A stretch of 64,000 nt of DNA from Sacculina carcini. Taxonomy: Eukaryota; Arthropoda; Thecostraca; Sacculinidae. The stretch covers positions 8,740,001 to 8,804,000 of the forward strand of contig OU696571.1 in NCBI GenBank assembly GCA_916048095.2. Direction: 5' to 3'. Position numbers and translations under genes: made by a program. Positions 11,224 to 22,990 of this stretch are shown one piece after another; positions within the stretch are counted from its first letter, which is position 1; each line of letters opens with the position of its first letter. A model generated the notes under the pieces. The model made no database searches, was not told the DNA's origin, and worked only from the letters and a program-made list of their open reading frames with translations.

Positions 11224-12331
11224 TTACAAGGAGGAAGCCGCAGTCGAGGGATGGAACAGGAGGTCATCAGAAGTGGCAGTGCGCAAACGAATAGATTCGC
11301 GAACAGAGACAAACGAAGGACACGACGAGAGAAACGATGAGTGTGAGTGGGGGCGAGACGAGACTGCGCATTTATTGCACTTCGGCGGCGCTGTGCGGTC
11401 GCAGTTGATAGAGCGATGAGAGCCAGCGCAATAGCCGCAAATTTCCGCACGCGAACATTTGGTCTCATTGTGGCCTAGTCCAGCACAGCGGGCACACCGG
11501 GCCACCCAAAAGCGATCATACACGCGACACGAACACAACTCAACGAACAGTCTGTCACCAACGGACGTAAGGGCTGCGCGAGCCGACGGAGTCACCGACA
11601 GAACCGCATGTTGGGAGTTGTGCCTAACGCCAGTGAAAAAAAGGAGACGCAAATCACTATCGGGTATCCCAGCAAGGGCAGTGTTTTTTACGGCGAAGGT
11701 GATCGACAAACGTAGATGGCTCCAACCCCATAGGGATATTCGCTACCGTAACCTTGGGACGAAGTGGCGCAACCCTGGGCAGATGAGCGTCGACCTGCGG
11801 AATGGCCTCACGTACGCAGTGAAGGGCACGCGCCGCATCGCTAGACGAGGAGCAACGAAGGACGAAGCCACCATTGGCCGCACGCCGGGACGACTTGATC
11901 GGAATATCGCACAGAGCGGAGGCAACCTTGCGCGGACAGACCGGCGATTTATCGCGGGATTTTAGAACCACGGTGTGAGTCTGTTTCGCTGGTTGATTTT
12001 CTGTCGCTGGCGGTTCAGATGGCCGAGATGATGAGTGAATCGAGTTGAGTGTCGACTCAACTCCCGCAAGACGGTCTCGGATACTGGAAACGCTGTCGGA
12101 AAGGTTAAGGGCGAATTTAGCCTTTGTCAAGCATGGCGAGCAGACCCAATTTACCTGTTTGATCATCTCAGCCCGGATGCCCACAAGGGATGCGCATTTT
12201 ATGTGGGCCCAGCCGTCGCAAAGGGAACAACCGATCCACTTTGAGGAGTCGCCACTAGAGGACTTGCAGACGTAGCATTTGTCCTGATCGCCGCATGCCA
12301 TCGTTCGTATTATTCGAAATGTCCGCAACAC
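11224..12331 (-). pseudogene. L2-like ORF1: PHD finger plus zinc knuckles, frameshifted
   Basis: The N-terminal frame (12331-11657) opens with a PHD finger (CYVCKSSSG, CSLC, HIKC, WVCSPC), then a short coiled region (LSDSVSSIRDRLAGVEST) and an RRM-like stretch. A frameshift near 11700 moves to a second frame (11709-11224) with RGxxNSQHAVLSV-type sequence and the knuckles CARCAGLGHNETKC, CGYCAGSHRSINC and CNKC. It should bind element RNA. Its PHD half is homologous to the + strand relic at 1701-2213. PHD-containing ORF1 proteins are known from CR1/L2-group elements; the finger's ligand is unknown. Confidence 0.8.
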
Positions 12332-12599
12332 CGCACGAATGACTCAATTACACCGCAACGAGTCCAAGGACGCAAAAAGCAGCAGCAACGAGCCACATAC
12401 CAACGATTAAGCAGCGTCCGCACCAATCCAAACGACAGAAGACAACCTTGCTCAACAGCCGCTTAAGATCACTTGAAAAAGTATCATATGTGACTCGATA
12501 TCATATCATATCATATATTTGTATCATATACAAATATATGATAAAACATTCAGACAGACGCATATCCAGTAAGAGAATGCTAATCAGGCTCAAAAGACA

Positions 12600-13745
12600 A
12601 GGATAAAAGTACTTACGAAGAGAAGAAGCAAATCTAGAGTATGGAGACAACAATGTAATATGAGGTGGAAGAGAGCTGTAGAGAGGATGGACACATACAT
12701 AAAATTACTTGGCCGACCAAGCTGATTCATTGATTGCCCTCGGACAAATCAAAGAACGAGGGACACGAGAATAAGTACCAGAAGGTGACAGTAATTCAGA
12801 GAGATAACACGGTTGCATAGGATCATTAAGAAGTGTATATATTGAACAACAGAGTCAATAGTGAATTCTAGGGATAATAGGCAGCCAACGAAATTGAAAA
12901 AGGAAAGACGAAGTGTGGAAACATGGAGTAGGCGAGAGAAAAAAGCGACATGATTGGTTGATTATGCGTTGAAGACCACGAAGATGATAGCGAGGAGTGT
13001 TAAGATAGAGAGTGCAACAATAATCAATACGAGAAAATATCAGAGCTTGAACTAGTTTAATGGAAGATGGTCGGTCAAGAAAAGGTCTGATAGGATTCAA
13101 ATAACGTAAAATAAGGCGACACACACGTTAACGGACTACGTTTTCAATATTGGTAGAGAAATGAGAGACGTAACAAGAGCCACACCAAGAACACAAACTG
13201 AGGAAGAAAGAGGATACGCTAGAAGTGGATGAGACAAACGAGGAGGATATAGAGCAATGAATTCAGATTAAGATTTGTTAATCAAAAGGAAACAAGAAGC
13301 CCATTGCCGAGAGAATGTCAGGTAAGAAAGGATCATGCGAAAGCGGAAGTGGACAGTAAAGTTGTTGTAAAGTTGTAAAGTGGACAGTAAGTTGTATATC
13401 ATCAGCATAAATATGAAAAGAAATGGAGTGCCGACGAAAAATAGGATACAAGGACGACATATAGAGGTTAAAAAGTAAGGGACCAAGAATAGGTCCTTGA
13501 GGAACACCGGATATTAAAGGTAAATAATCGGAAACAGAAGCTTTGAATTTGACAGAGTACGATCAATCAGTAAGATAAGATTTCATAAGAGAGGGGGCAG
13601 AAGAATATATGAACTATATGAGATAGATCAACGAGAAGTATAGGATGAGAAACTAGGTCAAAAGCCGAAGACATATCCAACAAAACAAGAAGAGCAGAAC
13701 TATGATAAGAAAAATGGGAAAGTACATCAGATCAAATATATTTTG
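12600..13745 (-). pseudogene. L2-like ORF2 fragment, degenerate
   Basis: The RT core survives in pieces: IADDIQL-type sequence (HIYADDIQLTV at about 13390), RGVPQG-like codons near 13500, and the thumb (CRLILRYLNPIRPFLDRPSS, INQSCRFFLSP, FQFRWLPI) at 13124-12855. Several frameshifts and short duplications (for example AAAGTTGT near 13360-13385) break it. It is 5' truncated at about 13745, where the next element's 3' end begins. Similar to but more decayed than the copy at 7448-10260. Confidence 0.7.
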
Positions 13746-13924
13746 CCATTCAGCACGGAACAGAAAACATAATGACAAAAGTTCGTGATTGGCGAGGCAT
13801 AAGAAGCTTTAAGGGCTTGTGCTGCCTCAAAAACAAGAACATTTAAACAATACAAGAAACACATATGTACAGGGAAACAAGATTCATCCGAGAAGGTGGC
13901 GGTGAGGACCCATCAATGTCAATC

Positions 13925-14184
13925 TCAATTTAATATTGTCTTATATAATGACTGTACAATTGTTTTTTGAATTCTGACATCTTTCATATTTTCTTCAGTG
14001 ACGCCGATAATTGATTCCATAATTGTTTGCCGTTGTGAAAAAAAACTCCAATTTTTTGGTTTTGTGCGTGTAAATGTTATTGTGGATTGTTCCCGGTGTC
14101 TCGTACTCAATGAAAAGCTATCTTGCATATTGCTGGGCAATTTCATATTATACGCCTGGTGCATTTTTATCAGAGTTGAGTATT
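13925..14184 (-). pseudogene. C-terminal part of CR1-like ORF2
   Basis: Reads KYSTLIKMHQAYNMKLP through FFSQRQTIMESI to SLYKTILN and stop. It aligns in layout with the C-terminus of the intact relative at 18041 (YKAHNNMLPKV ... CWNNLKKEI). It is cut off at its left-hand codons by the foldback insertion; the preceding codons (SPLFEQRKYS) resume at 15744. Confidence 0.8.
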
Positions 14185-14210
14185 TGACTATACCTTTTAC
14201 AATTTCATTT

Positions 14211-14410
14211 GTCCCAACTGAAATCAAAGTTGTCCCAACTGAAATCAAAATTGTCCCAACTGAAATCAAAGTTGTCCCAACTGAAATCAAAATTGTCCCA
14301 ACTGAAATCAAAGTTGTCCCAACTGAAATCAAAGTTGTCCCAACTGAAATCAAAATTGTCCCAACTGAAACCAAAATTGTTCCAACTGAAATCAAAATTG
14401 TCCCAGCTAG
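14211..14410 (+). repeat. 21-bp tandem array, left foldback arm
   Basis: Nine units of GTCCCAACTGAAATCAAAAT+T (21 bp), with AAAATT and AAAGTT variants, plus a partial tenth ending GTCCCAGCTAG. The apparent repetitive ORFs across it are artefacts. Confidence 0.95.
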
Positions 14411-15523
14411 AACAACAATGTATGTTATTGATTTTACATTTAATATCAAACTTAATTGTTATCAGTACATTTTATTGTATTTCACATGAAAAATTTAGCA
14501 TTAGTCGTAAAACATAGATATGTACTAATTACTATGTACTATACAATTATATGATATGGTATGTACTACAATTACAATGCAGATATGTGCCGTACGTACT
14601 TACTTTATGAGGAACTCTATCAGCCAATATATCAATGTCAGCGTATATACCACCAGCCGTGTACTTAAATTCTAGCAAAAAGCAAGATATCACAACTCAA
14701 CACAATCACAACGCAACATGGCCCACTAAAACACCTTCACCAACAAACACGCACGAACGTTCTGCGCAAACAACTGCCCTATGGCGCGCACTACTCCATG
14801 GCGCGCACTGCCCACCCCCTGCATCCCCCTGCTCGCTCATAGCACGTGCATACAACATACATACACTCACACTACCTCGCACACACAAATATACACCATA
14901 CGCAAATATATATATACCGTACAATATTAAGCATAGTACAGATGGCTAGCAACGACAAGCGCTATACACACGTGATGCCTAAACACTTGCCATAAGACGG
15001 AATGTACCGTCTCTGAAAGTGTGATGTTTCTGTAGATGTGTGAGTGTGTGTGTGCGTGTGTGTGTGTGTGTGCACGCTTTGCTTGCGAGTGCTTTCCGAG
15101 AACAGTGGCTATAGGCTGACACTGATATATTGGCTGATAGAGTGCGCGCCATGGGGCAGTTGTTTGCGCAGAACGTTCGTGCGTGTTTGTTAGTGAAGGT
15201 GTTTTAGTGGGCCATGTTGCGTTGTGATTGTGTTGATTTGAGATATCTTGCTTTTTGCTAGAATTTAAGTACACGCGCTGGTGGTATATACGCTGACATT
15301 GATATATTGGCTGATAGAGTTCCTCATAAAGTAAGTACGTACGGCACATATCTGCATTGTAATTGTAGTACATACCATAGCATATAATTGTATAGTACAT
15401 AGTAATTAGTACATATCTATGTTTTACGACTAATGCTAAATTTTTCATGTGAAATACAATAAAATGTACTGATAACAATTAAGTTTGATATTAAATGTAA
15501 AATCAATAACATACATTGTTGTT

Positions 15524-15702
15524 CTAGCTGGGACAATTTTGATTTCAGTTGGGACAATTTTGGTTTCAGTTGGGACAACTTTGATTTCAGTTGGGACAAT
15601 TTTGATTTCAGTTGGGACAACTTTGATTTCAGTTGGGACAATTTTGATTTCAGTCGGGACAATTTTGATTTCAGTTGGGACAACTTTGATTTCAGTTGGG
15701 AC
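15524..15702 (-). repeat. 21-bp tandem array, right foldback arm
   Basis: The same unit in inverted orientation, GGGAC recurring every 21 bp from 15530 to 15702 (eight full periods). The order of A/G variants partly mirrors the left arm, so the arms were probably homogenised or copied from each other, but one unit has been lost or gained. Confidence 0.95.
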
Positions 15703-15735
15703 AAATGAAATTGTAAAAGGTATAGATCAAGGAAC

Positions 15736-17577
15736 TTGAGTATTTTCGCTGTTCGAAAAGAGGCGACTTGTTATCATGATATTTTTTGTTAGCAACTAGT
15801 CTAATAGCTCTTTTCTGAGCAAGTATTATGATTCTTAAATTGGAAACGTATGTATTGCCGCATGCTTCAATCACATACTGTAGGTATGGTTTGAACATAG
15901 TCATATATTTGTTTATTTGTCATCGTGTCAAATACATACCGAGTTTTGCTTAGAACAAAGTTGATTCTGCTCAGGTTAGAGTTAACCTTGTTAATTTGTT
16001 CTTTCCAATTGAGTTTATTGTCCACGACGATTCCTAGAAACTTGGTAGAGACGGCTTCCTTTATCTTTGTGTCATTAATTTTAATTTCATCTCTACTGTT
16101 GGCGGACTTCATTGGAAAATTCATGTAAGTCGATTTCTCCGTATTTACAGATAATTTATTACTGACTAGCCTTCTATGTATCAGAGCAATATCCGTGTTT
16201 ATAACATCATACAGTTTATCATAATGTTTTTCCTCATACAATATATTGGTATCATCCGCAAATAGAATAATTTTGGGAATCTTGGATATGTTGAAAATAT
16301 CATCAATATACAAAATAAATAATATGGGGCCGAGCACTGAGCCTTGCGGTACTCCACAATCTGTGATTTTCAGTTTTGATTTTTGTCTCTCTATTGACAC
16401 ATATTGTGTTCTATTTGACAAGTAGTTTGATATCCATTCGTGTGCTATTCAGCGAACACCATATGAGTATAACTTTTTTTTTCAATATTAAAGGGCTCAA
16501 TGTGTCGAATGTTTTTTTATATCTAAAAATACACCCACAATTTTATTTTTGCTTTCGAAAGCTTCTGTTATTTCGTTCACCCTGTCAAGTATAGCGTGCG
16601 ACGTATTTCTTATTTTTTGAAAGCCATATTGATTCTCGTGAATTATTTGATTTTTCTCAATATACTTCAATAGCCTTTTGTTAAACAGTTTTTCGAGAAT
16701 TTATGAAAATTGATCAAGCAGGGATATAGGTCGATAGTTTCCGCAGATAGTTTTGTCTCCAGATTTGTACAACGGTATGACTTTTGCTATTTTCATAGCA
16801 TCGGGAAATGTACCTGTTGGAAAAGAGAGGTTGAAAATATATGTGAGTGGAGTGGTTATATACAGAGCAGTCTTTTTTATCAGAGACATGTTTAATTGGT
16901 TGTGATCAGTCGAGTTCTTACTTCTGCTGCCAGTAATTGTGTTTTATACTTCAGCCTATGTTACTGGATCCAGGAATATTGAATCAGTTGTTATTTGTAC
17001 ATACTTCAATGGGTCCATATCGGACGAGGGTAAGCTGAGTGATAATTCAGAGCCAACGCTAATGAAATGGTCGTTAAATATGTCAGGCACCGTTTCTGGT
17101 CCATAAGTATAACACCCGTTCACATGAAGTCGAACAATTTTTCCCGTTGATTTGGGGTGCATATGTATTTCTCTTTTTAATGCTTCCCATTTATTTTTCA
17201 CAGATATTTCTTTATCAGCGAAATATTTTCTATAATGTAGTCTTTTGCTTAGGTTAATCACCTTGATCAGTTTATTTTTGTATGCAATATAATGTTTTCT
17301 ACTTTCCATAGTATTATCCTTCAGCATGCTTTTGTACATCTCACGTTTGTTTTGACTAGATATTTTTATTCCTTTGGTGAACCATGGTTTGGTTTTACCC
17401 GCTCTCATCTGTTTGTTGAAATGGCAAATGCTTATTTACAACTTGCAAATAGCGTGTGATAAAATGCTGATATGATGTATTTACATTATCACTCTGAATA
17501 TTATACCAATCCATTTCAATGAGTTCTTTATTGACTTTAGATAATCGATGCTCGGAAAATTTTTGCTTCAGCAATAT
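15736..17577 (-). pseudogene. CR1-like ORF2 middle: linker and reverse transcriptase
   Basis: From right to left: linker (MRAGKTKPWFTKGIKIS at 17408, HMHPKSTGKIV), RT fingers (VIPLYKSGDKT, NYRPISLLDQFS at about 16740), a decayed stretch 16430-16700 with frameshifts and an in-frame stop, then the catalytic palm ([26 protein letters not shown]) and thumb to SPLFEQRKYS at 15740. Relative to the neighbour at 18041 it is clearly older. An internal piece of ORF2 with the FADD box intact. Confidence 0.8.
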
Positions 17578-17636
17578 TCAATTCAATTCAAGTGTATTAA
17601 TCCACACAAAAGCTTTGCTTATCATGGTGTGAATAC

Positions 17637-17905
17637 TACATAAATATATACACATTCATACACTCACCCATATATGTATATACATACACACAAATATATA
17701 TACACACACTCATATACATACATATGCACACATTCTCGTTCATATACACACATACACCCAGAATATACATATATACACATATATACACACCGACACATAC
17801 ATACATATATATACATACATATACACACATATATACATGCATATACACACATTCATACATGCATGCGTGTATATATACTGACACACTCACACACGCTCGC
17901 ACACT
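17637..17905. repeat. (CA/TA)-rich microsatellite in LINE 3' UTR
   Basis: Mixed ATAC, ACAC and ATAT runs with no coding sense lie between the LINE tail and the ORF2 stop. The ORFs predicted here are repeat artefacts. Confidence 0.9.
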
Positions 17906-18040
17906 CATACATGAATCCATTATTTAGACTGTACGAGACATATACTTGTATACCATACTGAACATTAACATGCATAAACAAACAACACCAACGAATTTGA
18001 ATCACAATGATAACATCTACCTTGAGGAAGCAAATGGTCT

Positions 18041-20998
18041 TTATAAGTCGTCCATCAGCTTGGTAATCATTTGTTTTTTAAATAATGCAATTCTAGGTAT
18101 TTGCGTGATCTCTTTTTTCAAGTTATTCCAGCAAGTGACTCCATCGTGAGTTATACACAATCTTCTACATCTTGTTCTGCAGGACTGTACCAAGAAATTA
18201 TGAACATGACGTTTGTTCACAATGAACATATTTTGCAGTACCTTTGGCAGCATGTTGTTGTGGGCTTTATATAAATTAGTTATTCTATTTAAAGTAACCA
18301 ATTTTTCCAGTGGTAGAACTCTATATTTTACAAATATTGGTCTTGTGCTTTCTCTTGAAGATTTAAACTCAATTAATCTAATTATTCTCTTTTGCAATTT
18401 ACATAATGTTTCCAAATTACTTTTAAATGTTGATCCCCATGTTTCATTGCAGTAAGACAGTTGAGATCTCACTAGGCAATTATATAATAATAAGGAAGTT
18501 TTACTATTTATTAGTGGCCTGATCTGTCTTAACATAAAGGCTATTTTTGCAATTTTTGCTTCCAAGTTCTTGATATGCCATTTCCAACTGATGTTTTCTT
18601 GAAAAAATATACCCAAGTATTTCATCTGTGAGACTCTTTTGATCTGTTTGTCATTCATTTTCAAGTTCAAGTCTTCTAAGCGCCTTTTAGCAAAAATTAT
18701 ATAGTGAGTTTTTTCAACATTCAGCGCCAGTCTATTAATTTCTAACCATTCATTTAATTTTGCAAGTTCAGAATTTATTTTTTCCTCTATTACGTTATAT
18801 TGTTTTCCCGAGAAAAACATGTTTGTGTCATCTGCAAATAATACCAGCTTAGTGTCCGACAAATAATAAAAAATATCATTTATAAAAAGCAAAAATAATT
18901 TAGGTCCTAGAATCGAGCCTTGCTTTACCCCACAATATATCCCCCTTGAGTCAGACAGCGATTTATTAAAAATTACATTCTTTGTTCTGAACTGTAAATA
19001 ATCTTTAATCCATTGAGAAGCATTTCCCCTTATCCCATAGTTGGCCAATTTATTCAGCAGCAATGAATGATCTACCATATCAAAAGCTTTTCTGAGATCA
19101 ATGAAAACACCTACAGTTAATAGTTTCTTTTCCAGCGATTCTCTTATATGATTTTTAGAATCTATTATCGCATGATTTACATTTTTGTTCACTTGAAATC
19201 CATATTGGCTGTCGTTAATAATACTATGTTTTGTAATAAAACTGTCTAAACGTTTCATGAAGCACTTCTCTAATAATTTAGAAAACTGAGGAAGCAAGGA
19301 TATCGGCCTATAATTGGAAAACTGCGTTTTGTCCCCGGATTTATATATTGGACACACCTTTGCTTTTTTCATTCCTGCTGGGAAAACACCTGTATCGAAT
19401 GACGTTTTTATAACATAATACAAAGGTTCTAGAATATATGGGCATGACATCTTTATTAAGCTCATACTTATGTTGTAAACATCCTCAGATCGTTTACTTG
19501 CGCTAGACTTGATTGTGTTGAAAATTTCTGCATGACTTATGGGCTGCAAAAACATACTGTCTGAGTAATTGGCAGGAAATGGTCGAGAGTGGATATTTGA
19601 GGTTTGCTGTTGAATTGTTTGTTGCTGTGCAACATTTTGGCTGATATTAACAAAATAATTATTGAAAGCGTCTGCTATGTCGCTCGGTTCTTTTATGATT
19701 TTATCATTGTGATGGAAATACGGAGGATAATTTTGTCTTTTATTTCTGCCGTTTATTTCATTCATAGTTTTCCATGTCGATTTGATATCATTCTTGTAGC
19801 GAGAAAAGATATTCTCATAATAAATTTGTTTTGACCGTCTCAGGAGAGTTGTTAGCAGGTTTCTATATTTTTTGTATTGAATATAATCCTCGTTTAGTTG
19901 ACTTTTAAGATAGTTTTTGTAAACATAATTTTTGTTTTTACACGATATTTTTTATCCTTTTGTCAACCATGGCTGCATAATTCTGGTTTTCTTACGCATT
20001 TTCATGACGGGGAAATGCCTGTCAACAATGGATTGGTAAATTTGTATGAACTTTTCGAAAGTGTCATTCACATTATCGGTATAAGTTTGCCTCCAATCAA
20101 TAATTTTTAAATTGTACAGAAAAGCTTCTTTTCTTTTCTCATTGATAATTCTTTTGAAGAAGAATTCCTCTGTTTGTTTTTCATGATGAGCCACACTTAT
20201 ACGACAGTATATCGGCAAATGATCACTTATATCATAAGTAATGATTCCTGAACAAAATTCTCTCTTGGTCATGTTGGTAAATATGTTGTCCATTGTAGTA
20301 CAGCTGTTGCTAGTGATTCTGGTCGGAGATTTAATTAATGGCATGAAGTCCAGACTAAGCATAGCATCAGAAAAACGCTGAACGCTGCTATATTCTTTCC
20401 TAGTCAAATCAACGTTAAAATTCCCAGTTATAATCCAGTTTGAAGATCTAGTCATGGCAAACATTTCATCTAGTTTTTCACAAAATTCGATTATGCTTGA
20501 TGATGGCGATCTGTATACCGAGCTCACATATATAACATTTTGCTTGTTTTTGTATAAGTTTTGTAATTTGATTGTTACACATTCAAAATTACTATCTACA
20601 CATATCGTTTTACTTTCAACCAACACAGAATTGTGTTTCTTATGGACATATATAACAACGCCACCAGACCTTTTACCCCTTCTATTTAATGAAAATATTT
20701 TATAAGAACTCAAATTATATAATTCCAAAAGTGTTGCTTCATTAAACCAAGTTTCACTAATCGCGATAACATCTATGTCGGAACAGTTTGATATAAAATG
20801 CACAAAATCATCGAAGTTTGATTTTAAGCTCCTGGCGTTAATGTGGACCACATGAAGACCATTTGCTTCCTTAACATACCTAATGAACTCTTCATAAGAC
20901 ATATTTTTTGTTACACTATGAATAACTTGAGAAAAATCTAGATCAATTGAATCATTTGACATTACATTCAAATCTCCACACTTAATCTCAACATCCAT
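18041..20998 (-). pseudogene. CR1-like ORF2: endonuclease and reverse transcriptase, one stop
   Basis: A 985-codon frame with one in-frame TAA at 19954-19952 (where relatives read GIKIS). The APE-type endonuclease occupies about residues 45-260: HVVHINARSLKSNF, ISETWF, RSGGVVIYVH, WIITGNFNVDL, YDISDHLPIY. The RT spans about residues 480-720: VCPIYKSGDKTQFSNYRPIS, GVFIDLRKAFDMVDH, VKQGSILGPKLF and LVLFADDTNMFF with the FADD catalytic pair. A thumb and CR1-type C-terminus follow. It nicks target DNA and primes reverse transcription. Its ATG overlaps the ORF1 stop by 11 bases, suggesting coupled reinitiation. Confidence 0.92.
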
Positions 20999-22055
20999 AA
21001 TCGGTCTTGTTCTTCATATTCTCTATTTCTTGCTGCAATATTGGACAGCAGGGGTCGTTAGAACAGTGATCAACTGAATCTTTTTTATATCTCATGCAGT
21101 TGATGCACCTTTTTATTTGAGAAGTACAGCTCCTCGATTCATGGTCTCCTGCACATCTGAAACAGCAGGGACCATCGCCGTTTCTTTTTGCCGAGCAGTT
21201 CGCTGCCGAGTGGCCAAAGCGCTGACAGTGATAACAGGCCAGCGTATAATATCTGTCTCTCACCTTGTACACGCCCCAGTCAAGATGAAGCTTATCCCCG
21301 AGTCTTGCAACAGCGCCTCGAACCTCATGGTTGCATCTCAAGATGTAGTGCTGCGTATTCCCTGCAGCTGGCTTCTTGAACAGTACGCTCAATTTAGTTC
21401 TTACATGCTCGACAGATTTCAATGTTGGATTTTTTTCCAACAACGTTTCAATAACCTCTTAAGGAGCTTCTTCTCTATTTACGTTGCACAGCATAATCTT
21501 TGGTTGAATCTTTTTTATAATTGTTGTCGACACATTTTCGATTGTACGAAGTTTCTCCACCGCAGCATCACGCGATTTCACATTTTTGAAATTCATCACG
21601 ATATTTCCGTTGTCTGAGAATTTAGTGTTTTCAACCTGTAAGTCTTTCAAAGCCGATTTTACTTTGGTTTTTCCTGATACATTGCTATTAGTAGACTTGA
21701 TCACCAGCAAATTCTTCCCCTTTTTAGCTGCATCCAGCCAAGGACTACCAGTCTTCTCACAATTTTGATCCAAACAATGCGAAGTTCCGTTCTCCTTGCA
21801 ACAATTCATGTCTGTTTTTCTTTCTCCAATACCATCATGTCTTTCACGTACAATCATTTCCAATTCACTAACCTTGTTCAGTATCAACGATAGTTTCGAC
21901 TCAAGCTGTTCATCCTTTGAAAGCTTTTCTTGTAAATACTCGTTTTGTGTTTTCAATTCATCGATGATCTCCTTCAGACGCACAATTTCTTCATTCTTTT
22001 GTACACAGGTGGCACAAGACTTCCTCTTGGCCGCACCAGATGCCATTATTGGCAA
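20988..22055 (-). pseudogene. CR1-like ORF1: coiled coil and zinc knuckles, one stop
   Basis: A 355-codon frame interrupted only by TAA at 21461-21459. Residues 15-75 form a charged coiled coil (KNEEIVRLKEIIDELKTQNE) after a CATC pair. A middle RRM-like region follows (PKIMLCNVNREEAP). The C-terminus has three zinc knuckles: CYHCQRFGHSAANC, CCFRCAGDHESRSC and CINCMRYKKDSVDHC. Such proteins trimerise and bind element RNA. The ORF ends TATGGATGTTGA, overlapping the ORF2 start. Confidence 0.88.
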
Positions 22056-22189
22056 ATATCACTTAACTTTAATGCGTTTCACTAAATGTTCTCAATAGAA
22101 CTCAAAATATTATAAATTACGATAAATAGCAATTTATATCCCGGAGATCACAAAACACGTCCGCACGCTAACACGACGAAACTGAACTG

Positions 22190-22990
22190 AATATATCTTT
22201 ATTAGTTGATGTTTTCATGCTCTCAATGACGGCAAAAACTGGAAAATGATCAGAAAAGTCAGTGTGCCACTTTTAATTACACTCCGTACATCGTTTGTGT
22301 AGAGAATTTCAATAAACGTTTCTGAAGTAGTGGTTTTTCGTGTCGTGGATGTAATGAGTGGATAGAAACCGCAATCGGACATGTTATTTACATAATTCTG
22401 AATTCAATGATGGTGCTTCGAGTCGTATAAATTAATATTAAAATCTCCCATGAAGTACCAGTTAATTCTGCTATTTTCCGTCAATTCATATATTTTTTCG
22501 GAGAAACTGTGAATTGATGTACCTGGATGTCGATAGATACATGAAGCTCGTGTCTTTTTTATCAATGAATACATCTGCAGTTACCATTTCAAATGCGTTT
22601 TCTACTTCCAGGGTGAGATGCGGCACTGATTGTGACTCCAGATGGTGGCTAATAAATAGTGCGACACCTCCACCTCTCTTGTCATGTCGAGTTTGGTGAT
22701 ACATTTGGTAGCCTTTGATATTACAGAAATCGGTCGTATTTTCATTCGCCCAAGTTTCTGATACGGCGATGATATGAATGTCTGTTGCTAAGCTGTCTAC
22801 AAGAGAAATCAGATCTTGAATGTGTTTGTTTAAACTCCGGGTGTTTACATGTAAAATCTTGAGTGAATCAGTTGTTTGGAATGTATGATTGAATGTGTCA
22901 ACACTATGTTCTTAACAGTCTACATTGTTGAATTCTAGAGAGTTTGCTGCTTCGATGTCAGCTTCAGTTATCGGCTTATCATTCATCATT
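22190..22990 (-). pseudogene. CR1-like endonuclease, 5' part of the split ORF2
   Basis: The codons run from about 22985 to the insertion at 22190: HVNTRSLNKHIQDLISLV, VSETWANENTTDFCN, HDKRGGGVALFISHHLES (22704 onward), WYFMGDFNINLYDSKH and FSDHFPVFAVIES. The order fits an APE-type endonuclease. Frame changes near 22480 and in 22300-22400 show decay. The linker continues left of the nested element at 17577. Confidence 0.75.

Larger units (their letters stand above)
7150..12420 (-). mobile_element. L2-like LINE with PHD ORF1 and EN-RT ORF2
   Basis: On the - strand an ORF1 (12331-11224) precedes an ORF2 (about 10260-7448), a 3' UTR, a terminal hairpin (7189-7209) and a short (TGAAC)n tail (7158-7175). 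That is the layout of L2/CR1-group elements, which end in short tandem repeats, not poly(A). The gap between the ORFs (10472-11220) is unusually long and may contain another insertion. ORF1 and ORF2 could come from one element or, less likely, from two adjacent ones. Confidence 0.7.
14185..15735. mobile_element. Foldback transposon with 9-bp target duplication
   Basis: The two halves are inverted copies of each other: a terminal TGACTATACC / GGTATAGATCA segment, an array of 21-bp repeats, then about 390 bp of further inverted sequence (14411-14800 versus 15140-15525) around a unique centre of about 340 bp. TTGAGTATT flanks both sides (14176-14184, 15736-15744), and the interrupted CR1 ORF is restored by removing the element plus one flank. 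No transposase is encoded. Long inverted arms made of tandem repeats with 9-bp duplications define Foldback (FB) elements of Drosophila, and 9 bp is also the Mutator-group size. The right end is about 7 bp longer than the left. Confidence 0.85.
17578..22189 (-). mobile_element. Nearly intact CR1-like LINE, nested insertion
   Basis: It is flanked by AATAT (17573-17577 and 22190-22194). Deleting it with one copy restores the reading frame of the host CR1 endonuclease (codons for DILLKQKFSEHRL across the joint). It holds a leader, ORF1 (22055-20988), ORF2 (20998-18041), a 3' UTR with a large microsatellite and a 3' (ATTGA)n tail at 17578-17592. Each ORF is interrupted by a single in-frame TAA. 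This is the least decayed CR1 in the window. Confidence 0.9.

Noticed and set aside
14211..15702. CRISPR-like array because of regular spacing
   Set aside because: The 21-bp units are contiguous, with no unique spacers, and the genome is animal.
14209..15739. ORFs coding for MSQLKSKLSQLKSKL or ISVGTTLISVGT repeats
   Set aside because: Translations of the 21-bp arrays in the foldback arms, open in several frames on both strands; no protein family.
17637..17905. Tandem tRNA or regulatory array in the 17.7-kb repeat
   Set aside because: Only mixed CA/TA microsatellite is present; no cloverleaf or motif repeats.
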